Assembly: GCF_001187865.1 (NCBI RefSeq)
Contig: NZ_LGIT01000003.1
Span: forward strand, 310,001-374,000
Direction of reading: 5' to 3'
Source of the DNA: Klebsiella sp. RIT-PI-d
Lineage (GTDB): Bacteria; Pseudomonadota; Gammaproteobacteria; Enterobacterales; Enterobacteriaceae
Length of the DNA: 64,000 nucleotides
Below are positions 11,455 through 22,415 of this stretch, one piece after another (the stretch's first letter is position 1; the number at the start of each line of letters is the position of its first letter). A program made the translations under genes and the position numbers. The notes beneath the pieces were generated by a model that was not told where the DNA came from, did no database searches, and saw only the letters and a list, made by a program, of their open reading frames with translations.

Positions 11455-12108
11455 TTAACCCGCTTTACGCTCGTGTTCCTGACGATATGCCACCAGGTCT
11501 TCAATGGTCACCACGGCCATATTGTGCTCGCGGGCAAATTTGATGCACTCCGGCGCACGCGCCATTGAACCATCGTCATTGGTCAGTTCGCACAGTACGC
11601 CGGTCGGTTTAAAGCCTGCCAGCGTCACCAAATCGATAGTCGCTTCGGTATGGCCGCCACGGGTTAATACGCCACCCGCCTGCGCGCGCAGAGGAAAAAC
11701 GTGGCCGGGGCGATTGAGGTCGGACGGTTTGGCGTTGTCAGCACTTGCCGCACGGACAGTAGTAATACGGTCAGCGGCAGAGACGCCGGTAGTGACGCCC
11801 TCAGCAGCTTCGATGGTCACGGTGAAACCGGTGCCGTAAGCGCTGGTGTTGTTTTCAACCATCATTGGCAGATCAAGCTGCTGGCGACGTTCTTCCGTAA
11901 TGCACAGGCACACAATCCCGCTGCCGTGACGGATAGTCAGGGCCATTTGTTCGGTGGTCATCGTTTCTGCGGCGAAGATCATGTCACCTTCGTTTTCACG
12001 ACTTTCGTCGTCCAGCACCATCACACCACGGCCTTCGCGCAGCGCAGCAACAGCCTGTTCTACACGCTCAAATGCGTTACCAAAAGAAGAAAAAAGAGTC
12101 TGATTCAT
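11455..12108 (-). CDS. ribB: 3,4-dihydroxy-2-butanone-4-phosphate synthase
   Basis: RibB converts ribulose 5-phosphate to 3,4-dihydroxy-2-butanone 4-phosphate plus formate in riboflavin synthesis. The 217-residue protein shows the catalytic acidic loop [16 protein letters not shown] (about residues 32–47), HGSGIVCL and [10 protein letters not shown]. It is a stand-alone enzyme without a fused GTP cyclohydrolase domain. An FMN riboswitch occupies its leader, so riboflavin status controls it. Confidence 0.97.
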   Translation of the reverse strand: MNQTLFSSFGNAFERVEQAVAALREGRGVMVLDDESRENEGDMIFAAETMTTEQMALTIRHGSGIVCLCITEERRQQLDLPMMVENNTSAYGTGFTVTIEAAEGVTTGVSAADRITTVRAASADNAKPSDLNRPGHVFPLRAQAGGVLTRGGHTEATIDLVTLAGFKPTGVLCELTNDDGSMARAPECIKFAREHNMAVVTIEDLVAYRQEHERKAG

Positions 12109-12202
12109 GGTAAAAAAACCTCATTAACATTATGGTTACCAGAATCAGGGCAGACTTAGGAGTCAAAAAAATAACGTGCGCAGGCCATTGCCTTTTGGAT
12201 CG

Positions 12203-12346
12203 TCACTCTCTCCCATCCGGACTTTAACCGTCGGCCCCGGAATTACACCGGATCTGCTGACCTTCCGGCACCGCCGGAAGCGCTCGCGGGCTTTCGACAA
12301 CAGTCGATTTACCGCCGGTGGGGAATCACACCCCGCCCTGAGAATA
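12203..12346 (-). ncRNA. FMN riboswitch (RFN element) of ribB
   Basis: On the minus strand the conserved RFN parts appear in order: TTCTCAGGGCGGGG, CCCCACCGGCGGTAAAT, AAGCCCGCGAGCGC, a variable hairpin, CAGCAGATCCGGTG, AATTCCGGGGCCGACGGTTAAAGTCCGG and GATGGGAGAGAG. It lies about 95 bases before ribB, matching the E. coli ribB leader (also catalogued as the sRNA SroG). Binding of FMN should reduce ribB expression. Confidence 0.93.
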
Positions 12347-12464
12347 ATCACAGCAACTATAACGCCGTTAACTACTTTGGGCAATCCATTCAATTCAAAC
12401 AATTGTTTATAGAGTGGCGTTCTCAAACTACAATAAAGAGAGCCTATCAAATCAGGAAACGACA

Positions 12465-12767
12465 ATGATTGACCCGAAAAAAATTGAACAACTTGCCCGC
12501 CAGGTCCATGAATCGATGCCGAAGGGGATCCGGGACTTCGGGGATGATGTAGAAAAGAAAATCCGCCAGGTGCTGCAGTCGCAGTTAACTCGCCTGGATT
12601 TAATCAGTCGTGAAGAGTTTGATGTACAGACCCAGGTATTACTGCGCACGCGTGAGAAACTGGCGCTGCTTGAACAGCGACTGACCGAACTGGAAAACCG
12701 TTCGTCCGGCGAAGCGGTAGCGGTGAAACCTGCTCCGGCTATTCCGCCGGTTAATCCACAAGAGTAA
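12465..12767 (+). CDS. ubiK: ubiquinone biosynthesis accessory factor UbiK
   Basis: UbiK (formerly YqiC) is a small accessory protein that acts with UbiJ in the lipid-associated Ubi complex under aerobic conditions. The 100-residue sequence starts [21 protein letters not shown], has an amphipathic N-terminal helix and a strongly predicted C-terminal coiled coil ([22 protein letters not shown]). I chose the ATG at 12465, preceded by AGGAAAC; the frame is open for 17 more codons. It is divergent from ribB. Confidence 0.93.
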   Translation: MIDPKKIEQLARQVHESMPKGIRDFGDDVEKKIRQVLQSQLTRLDLISREEFDVQTQVLLRTREKLALLEQRLTELENRSSGEAVAVKPAPAIPPVNPQE

Positions 12768-12773
12768 ATCCGC

Positions 12774-12804
12774 TAAAAAAATGGCCCGGTCAGTACCGGG
12801 CCAT
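12774..12804 (-). terminator. rho-independent terminator of glgS
   Basis: A perfect 10-base stem (ATGGCCCGGT / ACCGGGCCAT) with a 4-base loop is followed on the minus strand by seven T residues. It starts 6 bases after the glgS stop and also lies just past the convergent ubiK. Confidence 0.85.
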
Positions 12805-12809
12805 GATGC

Positions 12810-12992
12810 TTATTCACATACCGCCTGACGTTGATAAAACTCGTAGCGCTGACGAAACCAGCTACGATGCTCTTCATCCATATTTCCGGTAACGTTACTG
12901 ATATCAATATGGCGTCCTTCGCTTTGCATTCTGGCAAAACTGCGCGCCAGAAAATCAAAGTTCTGTACCGAGTACAAATCCTGTTCGTTCAT
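12810..12992 (-). CDS. glgS: surface composition regulator GlgS/ScoR
   Basis: A 60-residue cytosolic protein with the family core [20 protein letters not shown] and [14 protein letters not shown]. coli GlgS (66 residues) influences glycogen accumulation, motility and surface adhesins; the mechanism is not settled. The C-terminus is a few residues shorter than in E. coli. The ATG at 12992 has GGAGA about 10 bases upstream; a longer in-frame extension to 13094 is not supported. In E. coli K-12 other small loci lie between glgS and hldE; here the genes are nearly adjacent. Confidence 0.88.
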   Translation of the reverse strand: MNEQDLYSVQNFDFLARSFARMQSEGRHIDISNVTGNMDEEHRSWFRQRYEFYQRQAVCE

Positions 12993-13107
12993 CTTTACTG
13001 CATCTCCTGTCCATTTTTTTAAGCTTAGGTCAAATCTGGACGGGTACAGGGCTGAGTGAGGAAAAGTTGATCTGAATGGGTAAAAAACGCGCAAGTCACC
13101 CTGGCGC

Positions 13108-13147
13108 GGTAGTCAGGTGCCGGACAGCGTTGCGCTTATCCGACACC
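13108..13147. repeat. REP-like palindrome between glgS and hldE
   Basis: The stretch around GGTGCCGGACAGCGTTGCGCTTATCCGACACC forms an imperfect GC-rich hairpin with the typical REP core. It lies just after the hldE stop codon on the minus strand, the usual place for such an element. Confidence 0.55.
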
Positions 13148-13155
13148 TTTTCGCA

Positions 13156-14589
13156 TTACTGGCGGCTGTCTTTCTGGATCTTACGGATAATATTGGTGGT
13201 CGAGCAGCCGTCTTCAAAGTTAAGCACCAGCACGTCGCCGCCGTTAGCCCAGACTTCCTTGCTGCCTGCGATATCTTCCGGCTGATAGTCGCCGCCTTTC
13301 ACCAGCAGATCGGGTAATACACCTGCGATCAGACGCTGCGGGGTATCCTCTTCAAATGAGACAACCCAGTCTACCGCTTCCAGCGCCCCCAGAACGATCA
13401 TCCGCTGCTCCAGCGGATTAACCGGTCGTGAATCGCCTTTTAAACGCTTAGTGGAGGCGTCGCTGTTAACGGCAACAATCAGCCGATCGCCCAGCTTGCG
13501 TGCGTTGGCAAGGTAGGAGACGTGACCGGCGTGAAGGATATCAAACACGCCGTTGGTCATGACCACTTTCTCACCGCGCTTGCGGGCGGCGGCAACGGCC
13601 TGCTGCAACTCCGCTTCATCCATAACGCCAAAACCGGTTTCCGCGCGACCGCGTACCGCATTTTCCAGCTCTACAGGCGAAACAGTTGAGGTTCCCAGTT
13701 TGCCCACCACGACGCCAGCGGCGGCGTTGGCGAAGTAACAGGCTTCTTCCAGCGAGTTACCCGCGGCAAGCGTCGCCGCCAGCACGCCAATCACCGTGTC
13801 GCCGGCACCCGTGACGTCGTAGACTTCCTGCGCCTGCGTCGGCATATGCAGCGGCGCTTTACCCGGCTGTAATAGCGTCATGCCCTGCTCGGAACGGGTC
13901 ACCAGCAGCGCCGAAAGTTCGAAATCAGCAATAATCTTCATGCCGCGCTCCACCAGCTCTTCTTCGCTCTGGCTTTTCCCGGCCACCGCTTCAAACTCGG
14001 AGAGGTTTGGCGTCAGCAGCGTGGCCCCGCGATAGCGCTCAAAATCAGTGCCTTTCGGATCAATCAATACCGGTACCCCGGCCTGACGCGCCAGGGCAAT
14101 CATTTGCTGAACGCTCTCTAACGCGCCTTTCGCATAATCGGAAAGCACCAGTGCGCCGATATGTTCCAGCGCCTGCTGAATGCGATCGTGCAGGGGTTGT
14201 GGATCAACCCCGGCAAAACCTTCTTCAAAATCCAGGCGGATTAACTGCTGATTACGCGACAGCACGCGCAGTTTAGTGATGGTGGGATGGGTCGGCACGG
14301 AGACAAAATCACACTTTACCTTGACGTCTGCCAGCGATTTACTCAAGGCGCGGGCGGCGTCATCAATTCCGGTGAGGCCAACCAGACGCGAGGCTGCGCC
14401 CAGCGAGGCAATGTTCATCGCCACGTTTGCCGCGCCGCCAGGACGCTCCTCAATGGTATCGACTTTCACTACCGGCACCGGCGCTTCCGGTGAAATACGG
14501 CTGGTTGGGCCATACCAGTAGCGATCCAGCATGACATCACCGACCACCATGACTTCTGCACGTGTAAATTCTGGCAGCGTTACTTTCAT
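13156..14589 (-). CDS. hldE: bifunctional D-beta-D-heptose 7-phosphate kinase / 1-phosphate adenylyltransferase
   Basis: HldE makes ADP-heptose for the inner core of lipopolysaccharide in the cytosol. The 477-residue chain has an N-terminal ribokinase-type kinase (about 1–318) with the [10 protein letters not shown] substrate segment and the [10 protein letters not shown] anion hole, followed by a nucleotidyltransferase domain (about 344–477) with [16 protein letters not shown], including the HxGH motif. It lies directly downstream of glnE and ygiF on the same strand as in E. coli. Confidence 0.98.
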   Translation of the reverse strand: MKVTLPEFTRAEVMVVGDVMLDRYWYGPTSRISPEAPVPVVKVDTIEERPGGAANVAMNIASLGAASRLVGLTGIDDAARALSKSLADVKVKCDFVSVPTHPTITKLRVLSRNQQLIRLDFEEGFAGVDPQPLHDRIQQALEHIGALVLSDYAKGALESVQQMIALARQAGVPVLIDPKGTDFERYRGATLLTPNLSEFEAVAGKSQSEEELVERGMKIIADFELSALLVTRSEQGMTLLQPGKAPLHMPTQAQEVYDVTGAGDTVIGVLAATLAAGNSLEEACYFANAAAGVVVGKLGTSTVSPVELENAVRGRAETGFGVMDEAELQQAVAAARKRGEKVVMTNGVFDILHAGHVSYLANARKLGDRLIVAVNSDASTKRLKGDSRPVNPLEQRMIVLGALEAVDWVVSFEEDTPQRLIAGVLPDLLVKGGDYQPEDIAGSKEVWANGGDVLVLNFEDGCSTTNIIRKIQKDSRQ

Positions 14590-14641
14590 TCCTGTCTCCT
14601 GAGAGATTCATCAGTCATACATTCTGTTGCGCGCGATAATA

Positions 14642-17500
14642 TCATACCTGCCCGGATGTGTACGGCTCCATCAGCCACTTCTGCCAGCTGGCGCTGACCT
14701 GCGTACGCTCGGCGATGAAGGCATCCGTCGGTAAATTTCCCGGCTGTTCCTGAAGTGCCAGATGGTGTAATTCGTCGCGCAGGGTGGTGTAAGCCTGAGT
14801 CAGCGCCCGGGCTTCCTGCTCATCCATAATCGCGTACTGCGCCAGCAGTTCGAGGATGCGCACGTTATCTGACCAGCGGGTCAGTTTGGGCTGGAGAGGC
14901 GCGTAACGTAGCACCAGATACTGGGTAATAAATTCAATATCCGTAATACCACCGGCATCGGTTTTAATATCAAACCGATCCCGACGTTTATGCCCGAGAT
15001 GCGCACGCATTTTCTCGCGCATCTCGCGGACCTCGGTTTGCAGTTTTTCGCCCTCGCGCGGGAGGCTTAAAATCTCGCGACGGATGGTATCAAACTGGCG
15101 GTTCAGCTGCGGATCGCCATACACCGGGCGGGCGCGCACCAGCGCCTGATGTTCCCATGTCCATGCTTCATTTTTCTGGTAGTCGGCGAACGCGTCAGCG
15201 GTGGTTACTAACATGCCTGCCGCGCCAGAAGGCCGCAGCCGGGCATCTACTTCGTACAGGATGCCGGAGGAGGTGCGCGTGCTGAACAGGTGCATAATGC
15301 GCTGCGCCAGTCGCAAATAGAACTGACGACCGTCAATTTCTCGTTCCCCATCGGTGATCACCTCGGCCGGGCAATCGTGCAGAAACACTAAATCCAGGTC
15401 CGAACTGTAGCCCAGCTCCCAGCCGCCAAGTTTGCCATAGCCAATGACGGCAAATCCGCGCCCTTCTCGCTCGCGCAGATGAGCAGGCTGCCCGTAGCGA
15501 GCCACCATCTGCGTCCAGGCCTGCTGAACAACGGCATCAATAATGGCCTCCGCCAGCCAGGTTAAGTGATCGCTCACTTTCATCACCGGCAGCGTGCCGA
15601 CAATATCCGCTGCCGCAATACGCAACAGTTGCGCCTGTTTGAACTGGCGCAGCGCTTCAAGCTGCTGCTCTTCATCCCCTTCCGGTACCCGCAGCAGATA
15701 CTGCCGCAGTTCATCGCGGTAGGCATCGGTTGCGGTAGGCTGATACAGGGTGCTGGGATCGAGCAGTTCATCAAGCAGTAACGGATAACGTGCCAGCTGG
15801 CTGGCGACCATCGGCGAGGCCGCACAAAGCGTTATAAGGTGTTTGAGCGCGCCGGGAAATTCGCTCAGCAATTCGATATAGGTTGTACGGGTAACAATTC
15901 CGGTGAGCAGCGGCATCAGCCGGGAAAGCGGCACCGGCGCGTCGTCGCGGGAGCAGACATCGGCCAGCAGGTGCGGCATCAGGTGATCCAGCACCTGTCG
16001 ACCACGTGGCCCAATAGTCCGCTTATCCAGCTCGTGGCGGAAATCAGCAATCAGCGCGACCACCCGGTGACGATCGGCCTGCGTTAAATGGGCTAAAACA
16101 GGCGTAACGTCCTCTTCCTGCAATGCATCCTGCCACAGTTCACGCCACTGCTCGCAAAGCGGATCGGCTTCCGTATCGGCAGTATCATCGCCGATCAGTT
16201 CATTAAAGACCTGGCGAACGCGATGCATGTGCCCGGCAAGCACAGCCTCCAGCGTCGACCAGTCATCAACGCGCATGCCCCACGCCAGCCGCGCGCGATT
16301 AAGATCGTCACCCGGCAGGGTCTGGGTCTGCTCATCGTTAATGCTTTGCAGTAAATTTTCCAGCCGCCGCAAAAACAGATACGCCTCGCGCAAGGCATTC
16401 GCATCGTCGTCTGACAACAAATGCAGTTCCGCAATCGCGGACAGCGTGGGCAGCAGCGAACGGCGCTGTAAGGATCGTTCACGCCCGCCGCGGATCAGCT
16501 GGAATACCTGCACGATAAACTCGATTTCGCGAATGCCGCCCGCCCCGAGTTTAATATTATCTTTGAGTCCCCGACGCCTGACTTCCCGGGCAATCATCCC
16601 TTTCATATTGCGCAGAGACTGAATGACGCTGAAATCAATATAGCGACGGAAAACGAATGGACGCAGCATGGCGCGCAGGTCGCTGGCATAAACGCCGTCG
16701 TTGTCACCCATAATGCGCGCCTTGACCATCGCATAGCGCTCCCAGTCGCGCCCCTGCTCCTGGTAGTAATCTTCAAGCGCGGCGAAACTTAACACCAGCG
16801 GACCGCTATCGCCGAACGGCCGCAGACGCATATCGACGCGATAGACAAAACCGTCCTGCGTCGGCTGGTCCAGAGCCTTAATCAACCGCTGCCCGAGACG
16901 GGTAAAAAACTGGGTGTTATCAAGCTCACGCCGCCCACCCTGGGTTGTGCCCTTTTCCGGCCAGGCAAAAATCAGATCGATGTCGGAGGAGAAATTAAGT
17001 TCGCCGCCGCCCAGCTTGCCCATACCAAGAATGAGCAGCGGCTGTGCCTCGCCCTGCGCATTGCACGGCGTGCCCCATTCGCGGCAGCAGGCGGCATACA
17101 GCCAGTCGCGTGCGGCCACAATCAGCGTTTCCGCCAGCACGCTTAGCTGCTGAAGCGTGCTTTCTTCACGCATCAGCATCAGCGCCTGCGCCCACGCAAT
17201 ACGCACCATAATGCGCCGACGGAACAGACGCAGAGCGTGCATTAACGCCGCTTCATCGTGTACCGATGCCAGGGTCTCCTGCAACCACGCCGCATAGTGC
17301 TGCCATTCGTCTTCTTCAGGCGGCGCGTTTTCCAGTGCCGTCAGCCATTCAGGATATGCCGCCACGCTCTGTTGCACAAAATCACTGAACGTGAGCACTG
17401 ACTGTGCCTGTTCGCTGAACGTTTGCACCGGAAAATCCTCCGGCAGACGTCCTGGCACGGTTTGCCAGTGCTGCTGTAAGCGTGAGGAAAGCGGCATCAT
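14642..17500 (-). CDS. glnE: bifunctional glutamine synthetase adenylyltransferase/deadenylase
   Basis: GlnE adds and removes AMP on glutamine synthetase in response to PII and glutamine, so it sets ammonium assimilation. The 952-residue protein contains two nucleotidyltransferase domains with near-duplicate motifs, [18 protein letters not shown] in the N-terminal half (deadenylase) and [18 protein letters not shown] in the C-terminal half (adenylylase), plus VDMRLRPFG and VDARLRPSG. It is a few residues longer than the E. coli enzyme (946). A second ATG one codon downstream is an equally possible start. It follows ygiF by 21 bases. Confidence 0.97.
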   Translation of the reverse strand: MMPLSSRLQQHWQTVPGRLPEDFPVQTFSEQAQSVLTFSDFVQQSVAAYPEWLTALENAPPEEDEWQHYAAWLQETLASVHDEAALMHALRLFRRRIMVRIAWAQALMLMREESTLQQLSVLAETLIVAARDWLYAACCREWGTPCNAQGEAQPLLILGMGKLGGGELNFSSDIDLIFAWPEKGTTQGGRRELDNTQFFTRLGQRLIKALDQPTQDGFVYRVDMRLRPFGDSGPLVLSFAALEDYYQEQGRDWERYAMVKARIMGDNDGVYASDLRAMLRPFVFRRYIDFSVIQSLRNMKGMIAREVRRRGLKDNIKLGAGGIREIEFIVQVFQLIRGGRERSLQRRSLLPTLSAIAELHLLSDDDANALREAYLFLRRLENLLQSINDEQTQTLPGDDLNRARLAWGMRVDDWSTLEAVLAGHMHRVRQVFNELIGDDTADTEADPLCEQWRELWQDALQEEDVTPVLAHLTQADRHRVVALIADFRHELDKRTIGPRGRQVLDHLMPHLLADVCSRDDAPVPLSRLMPLLTGIVTRTTYIELLSEFPGALKHLITLCAASPMVASQLARYPLLLDELLDPSTLYQPTATDAYRDELRQYLLRVPEGDEEQQLEALRQFKQAQLLRIAAADIVGTLPVMKVSDHLTWLAEAIIDAVVQQAWTQMVARYGQPAHLREREGRGFAVIGYGKLGGWELGYSSDLDLVFLHDCPAEVITDGEREIDGRQFYLRLAQRIMHLFSTRTSSGILYEVDARLRPSGAAGMLVTTADAFADYQKNEAWTWEHQALVRARPVYGDPQLNRQFDTIRREILSLPREGEKLQTEVREMREKMRAHLGHKRRDRFDIKTDAGGITDIEFITQYLVLRYAPLQPKLTRWSDNVRILELLAQYAIMDEQEARALTQAYTTLRDELHHLALQEQPGNLPTDAFIAERTQVSASWQKWLMEPYTSGQV

Positions 17501-17521
17501 CGCGAATATCCTTGACCTGAA

Positions 17522-18823
17522 TTAACGTTTACCGCTGTGCAACCAGAAGGGTTCCATCGCCAGCGCTTCATTACGGAAATGTTCAATTTCAATGTGCTGG
17601 CGTTTTTTGATCGCATACAGCAGACCCTGCCAGTTTTCCAGCCACGCCTGAGCGACAACATGATCGTAATTGCCTGCCAGCATGGCAATGCTGTCGATAT
17701 CACGGCTCAGGCGCGGGATCTGATCGCCATAGCTGTCTACCAGCGGATAGGCGAATGTTTTACGCAGTTCAGCCGCATGGCGGGAGAGTGAGATATCGGC
17801 ATAGCGCTTAAAGGAGTCGGCAAATTTCGCCTGCGCCTTATCATCCAGAAAAGCCTGCCAGCCGCGGGCGATCAGCCATTCCGTCAGGGTCAGTTTCGCC
17901 AGCGCGATAGTCGCGCTGCTGGCAGCCGTTTGCGCTGAGACATCCGAGGCCAGCGTCGTTTCTGACTGCGTTAACAGATCGCGTAAGCGAGCGCTCGCTT
18001 TCCGCGGTACGATGCCACCAAACAGGGTGAGGGTGTGGCGAATCAGAGCGATCGCATCCACTACCTCTGCTTTGGCCGCCTTATTGCCGCGCACCCATAA
18101 TTCTTCGTGATACAGCCACCGGGAAAGCGCGTTCTCCAGCGCCGCTTCGAACGCCTGCTCAACGCTGGCTTTGCGCGGCACGCTTAAAATAGTCAGCGGT
18201 TTAAGTGGGCGCTCTGCGTTGCCCTGCGCCAGATGATATCCGCGCGCTGCTTTGCTCAGGCTGCCCTGGCGTAACACCTCAAGGTTAACCAGCTGACGCG
18301 CCAGCTTGAGAATATCCTGCGTATCGCCGGACAGCAGTTCCAGCTCAAGCTCGCCAATTTGCTCTTGCCACTCGCCGGCTTTGATTTCACCGCAGTCAAG
18401 AGCAATTTCGATGCGGCTTGCCCCGACGTTGACCAGCCATTTTTCACGCTGGAAATCGGTGCTGAACAGCGGCTGCACCTGTTCTGCAAGTCCGGCAGGC
18501 ATTTCGCCTTGCGGCCATACGTCGGCGGGGAACCGCGCCAGATCCAGTTCCGGCTGACTCAGTTCAATATTGTATTCCGGGCGCTGATGCAGTCCACCAA
18601 TCACCCGTCCACCGGTTTTGATGGTCATTTCATAATGGCCATTATTGCCGCGAATACGCAGTCCCATATCGTGCTGACGCAGCCAGTTGTCCGGCGTCTC
18701 GTAATAGATGTTGAGCAATGGGCTGGCCGGGATATGCTCCGCCGACAGCGTGTTCAGATGATTTTGCAGCGTGCCGACGCCATCGTGATTAATAATAAAC
18801 TTCAATTCGATTTCTTGAGCCAT
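17522..18823 (-). CDS. ygiF: inorganic triphosphatase (CYTH–CHAD domain protein)
   Basis: A 433-residue two-domain protein. The N-terminal CYTH domain (about 1–200) has the signature ExExK as EIELK at residues 4–8, and the remaining part is a helical CHAD domain with regularly placed His/Arg residues thought to bind polyphosphate. E. coli YgiF hydrolyses inorganic triphosphate. It is the first gene of ygiF-glnE-hldE on the minus strand and is divergent from ygiM. Confidence 0.95.
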   Translation of the reverse strand: MAQEIELKFIINHDGVGTLQNHLNTLSAEHIPASPLLNIYYETPDNWLRQHDMGLRIRGNNGHYEMTIKTGGRVIGGLHQRPEYNIELSQPELDLARFPADVWPQGEMPAGLAEQVQPLFSTDFQREKWLVNVGASRIEIALDCGEIKAGEWQEQIGELELELLSGDTQDILKLARQLVNLEVLRQGSLSKAARGYHLAQGNAERPLKPLTILSVPRKASVEQAFEAALENALSRWLYHEELWVRGNKAAKAEVVDAIALIRHTLTLFGGIVPRKASARLRDLLTQSETTLASDVSAQTAASSATIALAKLTLTEWLIARGWQAFLDDKAQAKFADSFKRYADISLSRHAAELRKTFAYPLVDSYGDQIPRLSRDIDSIAMLAGNYDHVVAQAWLENWQGLLYAIKKRQHIEIEHFRNEALAMEPFWLHSGKR

Positions 18824-19052
18824 AGCGGAATTCTTAAGGTTACGTTGTTACGAAAGACAATTAGCGCGAACTTACACGCATCTTTTTTGTCAGTAGATAG
18901 TATTTTGCGGCAAAATACCACGAACTGTGCGTGTTGAAAGCAGAAAAGTTTGGCTTCCCGACCCGGATGATTCCGATTGCTGCTTACGCCATTACGTCGT
19001 CAGACTGTTGCCACGACATTCGTTCCACTTCTATGACAATAACGATGATCTA

Positions 19053-19673
19053 ATGCCTAAATTACGCTTGATTGCCTTAACTTTACTTACCCTTAGCGTT
19101 TCTACCGTTTCTCATGGTGAAGAAAAACGGTATGTTTCAGATGAACTCAATACCTGGGTCCGCAGCGGCCCCGGCGATAATTATCGCCTCGTTGGCACCG
19201 TAAATGCCGGCGAGGAAGTTACCCTGCTTCAGACGGATGCCAGCACCAATTATGGTCAGGTGCGTGACAGCAGCGGTCGTAGCGTCTGGATCCCACTGAA
19301 AGAGTTAAATACTGAGCCGAGCCTGCGCTCACGCGTACCGGAACTTGAAAACCAGGTTAAAACGCTGACGGATAAGCTGAACGGTATTGATACCACCTGG
19401 AACCAGCGCACCGCTGAAATGCAGAAAAAAGTCGCGCAGAGCGACAGCGTGATTAACGGTCTGAAAGACGAAAATCAGAAGCTCAAAAATGAGCTTATTG
19501 TTGCTCAGAAAAAAGTCAGCGCCGCCAATTTGCAGCTTGATGACAAGCAGCGCACCATCATTATGCAGTGGTTTATGTACGGCGGCGGCGTGCTGGGTAT
19601 CGGGCTTCTCCTGGGACTGGTGCTGCCGCATATGATCCCAAGCCGCAAGCGTAAAGACCGCTGGATGAATTAA
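19053..19673 (+). CDS. ygiM: TIGR04211 family SH3 domain-containing protein YgiM
   Basis: A 206-residue membrane-anchored periplasmic protein. It has an N-terminal signal sequence (to about residue 22), a bacterial SH3 domain (YVSDELNTWVRSGPGDNYRLVGTV…), a coiled coil (about 95–165) and a C-terminal transmembrane helix followed by a basic tail (PSRKRKDRWMN). The start at 19053 gives the E. coli length; the frame is open upstream to 18927 but that part has no signal-peptide character. The role is unknown; an envelope function is inferred from topology. It precedes cca by 68 bases. Confidence 0.93.
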   Translation: MPKLRLIALTLLTLSVSTVSHGEEKRYVSDELNTWVRSGPGDNYRLVGTVNAGEEVTLLQTDASTNYGQVRDSSGRSVWIPLKELNTEPSLRSRVPELENQVKTLTDKLNGIDTTWNQRTAEMQKKVAQSDSVINGLKDENQKLKNELIVAQKKVSAANLQLDDKQRTIIMQWFMYGGGVLGIGLLLGLVLPHMIPSRKRKDRWMN

Positions 19674-19741
19674 GCCGGATTCGCCTTCTCCTCTACACTT
19701 ACGTATGATTCGGCGATAGACGATAGGTGAGGAGAGGTGCA

Positions 19742-20983
19742 GTGAAGAGTTATCTGGTCGGTGGCGCAGTCAGGGACAAATTATTAGGGCTACCGATTAA
19801 AGACCAGGATTGGGTCGTGGTTGGCGCAACACCGCAGCAAATGCTTGACGCGGGCTATCTTCAGGTAGGCCGCGATTTCCCCGTGTTTATTCATCCTGAA
19901 AGTCGCCAGGAATACGCGCTGGCGCGTACCGAACGTAAATCTGGCGTCGGCTATACCGGTTTTACCTGCCACGCGGCACCGGACGTGACGCTGGAAGAGG
20001 ATTTACAGCGTCGCGACCTCACTGTTAACGCCCTGGCTCAGGATACCGACGGCAAGATTATCGATCCCTGGCACGGGCAGGCAGATTTGCGAAATCGCCT
20101 TCTGCGCCATGTCTCTCCCGCCTTCAGCGAAGATCCGCTGCGCGTACTGCGCGTGGCGCGCTTTGCCGCTCGTTACGCACATTTAAGTTTTCGCATTGCC
20201 GATGAAACACTGGCGCTGATGCGTGGGATGACGGCCGCCGGAGAACTGGAGCATCTGACGCCCGAGCGGGTCTGGAAAGAGACTGAAAGCGCACTTGGCA
20301 CGCGAAATCCGCAGGTTTATTTTCAGGTATTACGCGACTGTGGCGCGCTAAAGGTTCTGTTTCCCGAGCTGGATGCGCTGTTTGGCGTTCCGGCACCGGC
20401 AAAGTGGCACCCGGAAATCGATACCGGTATTCATACGTTAATGACCCTGTCGATGGCGGCGATGCTCAGCCCGGAAATCGACGTGCGTTTTGCCACGCTG
20501 TGTCACGATCTCGGCAAAGGGTTAACCCCTCCTGAGCTATGGCCACGGCATCATGGCCACGGTCCGGCCGGCGTTCGTCTGGTCAATAACGTCTGTACCC
20601 GCCTGCGCGTACCTAATGAAATTCGCGATCTGGCAAAGCTGGTGGCTGAGTTCCACGATCTCATCCATACCTTTCCGCTGCTCCAGCCTAAGACCATCGT
20701 CAAACTGTTCGATTCCATCGATGCGTGGCGCAAACCGCAGCGTGTAGAGCAAATCGCGTTAACCAGCGAAGCCGACGTGCGTGGACGTGCCGGGTTTGAA
20801 GCCAATGATTATCCGCAGGGTCGCCAGCTGCGCGCCGCCTGGGAAGTGGCGAAAGCCGTGCCGGTCAGTGAGGTTGTGGCAGCCGGATTTCAGGGACCGA
20901 AGATCCGCGAGGAGTTAACCCGACGCCGCGTGCGGGCGGTGGCGCAGTGGAAAGATAAAAACTGCCCTCAGCCGGAAAGCTGA
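19742..20983 (+). CDS. cca: multifunctional CCA tRNA nucleotidyltransferase / 2'3'-cyclic phosphodiesterase / phosphatase
   Basis: Cca adds and repairs the 3' CCA of tRNA. The 413-residue protein has [22 protein letters not shown] at the N-terminus (class II head domain), [12 protein letters not shown], the nucleotide-selecting region and a C-terminal HD domain (LCHDLGKG near residue 255) responsible for phosphohydrolase activities in gammaproteobacteria. The start is a GTG at 19742 just after GAGGAGAGG; this gives VKSYLVGG, matching the E. coli N-terminus. The stop codon lies inside the stem of a terminator that serves the convergent uppP. Confidence 0.97.
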   Translation: MKSYLVGGAVRDKLLGLPIKDQDWVVVGATPQQMLDAGYLQVGRDFPVFIHPESRQEYALARTERKSGVGYTGFTCHAAPDVTLEEDLQRRDLTVNALAQDTDGKIIDPWHGQADLRNRLLRHVSPAFSEDPLRVLRVARFAARYAHLSFRIADETLALMRGMTAAGELEHLTPERVWKETESALGTRNPQVYFQVLRDCGALKVLFPELDALFGVPAPAKWHPEIDTGIHTLMTLSMAAMLSPEIDVRFATLCHDLGKGLTPPELWPRHHGHGPAGVRLVNNVCTRLRVPNEIRDLAKLVAEFHDLIHTFPLLQPKTIVKLFDSIDAWRKPQRVEQIALTSEADVRGRAGFEANDYPQGRQLRAAWEVAKAVPVSEVVAAGFQGPKIREELTRRRVRAVAQWKDKNCPQPES

Positions 20984-20989
20984 GGGCAG
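20955..20989 (-). terminator. rho-independent terminator of uppP, overlapping the end of cca
   Basis: An 11-base stem (CTGCCCTCAGC / GCTGAGGGCAG) is followed on the minus strand by TTTTT. It begins 5 bases after the uppP stop and contains the last codons of the convergent cca. Confidence 0.8.
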
Positions 20990-20993
20990 CATC

Positions 20994-21815
20994 TTACATA
21001 AAGACGGCGTAGACCACCGCCGCCACGATAAAACGGTAGATGGCGAACGGAATGAACGAAATACGCTTGATAATATGCAGGAAGGTTTTGATGGCGATTA
21101 GCGCGACCACGAACGCGGTAACGAAACCGACTGCAAACATCGGGATGTCGGCTACCGTCAGAAAATCGATGCTTTTATAGAGATCCAGCGCGGTGGCTCC
21201 CATCATCATCGGCACTGCCAGCAGGAACGAGAATTCTGACGCCGCATAGCGACTCACGCCCATCAGCATTCCGCCGGAAATGGTCGCGCCGGAGCGTGAA
21301 AAACCCGGCCACAGCGCCAGACACTGGAAGCAGCCAATCATAAAGGCCTGGCGATAGGTGATATCGTCCACGCCCTCAGCACGCGGCTTTTTCGGCTTCA
21401 GGCATTCGGCCACAATCAGCAGCACACCGCCCACCACCAGCGCATACATCACATTGATTGGATTAAACAGCGACTTGATCATGTCGTGCAGCAACAGGCC
21501 CAGCACGACCGCAGGAAACATCCCCAGCAGGATGTGGATAAGCGACAGACGGCCTTTCCCGGTGCCTTCATGATCGGGCTTACGGCCAAAATGAATGCCA
21601 ATCAGGCCAAACAGACGACGCCAGAACATCACCACGACAGCCAGAATAGAACCCAGCTGGATCACCACCTCAAAGGTCTTTGCCGTTTCGTCTTCAAAAC
21701 CCAGCAGGTGACCGACGATGATCATGTGTCCGGTACTGGAAACAGGCAAGAATTCCGTCAATCCTTCGACCACACCCAATATCGCTGCAATCACCAGCGA
21801 GTGCATATCGCTCAT
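20994..21815 (-). CDS. uppP: undecaprenyl-diphosphate phosphatase
   Basis: UppP (BacA) dephosphorylates undecaprenyl pyrophosphate to recycle the lipid carrier for peptidoglycan and confers bacitracin tolerance. The 273-residue inner-membrane protein has the two family motifs [15 protein letters not shown] near residue 17 and [14 protein letters not shown] near residue 170, embedded in eight hydrophobic segments. I chose the ATG at 21815 over a TTG one codon upstream. Confidence 0.97.
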   Translation of the reverse strand: MSDMHSLVIAAILGVVEGLTEFLPVSSTGHMIIVGHLLGFEDETAKTFEVVIQLGSILAVVVMFWRRLFGLIGIHFGRKPDHEGTGKGRLSLIHILLGMFPAVVLGLLLHDMIKSLFNPINVMYALVVGGVLLIVAECLKPKKPRAEGVDDITYRQAFMIGCFQCLALWPGFSRSGATISGGMLMGVSRYAASEFSFLLAVPMMMGATALDLYKSIDFLTVADIPMFAVGFVTAFVVALIAIKTFLHIIKRISFIPFAIYRFIVAAVVYAVFM

Positions 21816-21939
21816 CAAGTAAACCCTTAAAAGATAAATGAATAAAATTTATAGCCTGACTGCAACATCCAGTATGGCGGCGATAAAATAATCCTGCATT
21901 ATGACCAGCGTTCTTACGCTGCGTTTAATAATAATTTAT

Positions 21940-22308
21940 TTAAATGTTTTCTTTAGGAAAATTGCCACGCTCAATGATTACACCGACGCTGGTCGCCCGG
22001 GCCACGGCACCCGGCTTGCTGACTTTAATACGTACCCACGGCGAGGGGAAGCGTGCCAGCAGCAGCGTTGCAATCTCTTCCGCGACGCGTTCCACCAGCG
22101 CAAAACGGCCACCTTCTACGTGGCTGACCACCAGTTCGCTGACATCGGCATAGCTCAGGCAGTCAGCAACATCGTCACTGGCTGCCGCCTTGCGGTTGTC
22201 CCACGCCATTTCGATATCGAACATTAGCTTCTGTTCGATAGTTTGCTCCCAGTCATACACGCCAATAGTGGTGATTACCGAAAGTTGCTCTATAAATACA
22301 ATATCCAT
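21940..22308 (-). CDS. folB: dihydroneopterin aldolase / 7,8-dihydroneopterin epimerase
   Basis: FolB cleaves dihydroneopterin to 6-hydroxymethyl-7,8-dihydropterin and glycolaldehyde in folate synthesis. The 122-residue protein follows E. coli FolB closely (FIEQLSVITTIGVYDWEQ at the start, CLSYADVSELV, and the C-terminal KPGAVARATSVGVIIERG with the conserved lysine). Two adjacent ATG codons occur at 22311 and 22308; the second matches the E. coli start. It is divergent from plsY. Confidence 0.96.
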   Translation of the reverse strand: MDIVFIEQLSVITTIGVYDWEQTIEQKLMFDIEMAWDNRKAAASDDVADCLSYADVSELVVSHVEGGRFALVERVAEEIATLLLARFPSPWVRIKVSKPGAVARATSVGVIIERGNFPKENI

Positions 22309-22415
22309 CATGACCTGCCTGCTTTTTGGCTAAACCGGATACCACTTCCGGCGAATTATGCGTATTATCCACAGATGCAGAGAATAAACCGATTTTTTCT
22401 AAACGGAACAGCGTT

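Noticed and set aside
12163-12465. 100- and 78-codon frames over the ribB leader
   Set aside because: They lie within the FMN riboswitch and leader, whose RNA motifs explain the sequence.
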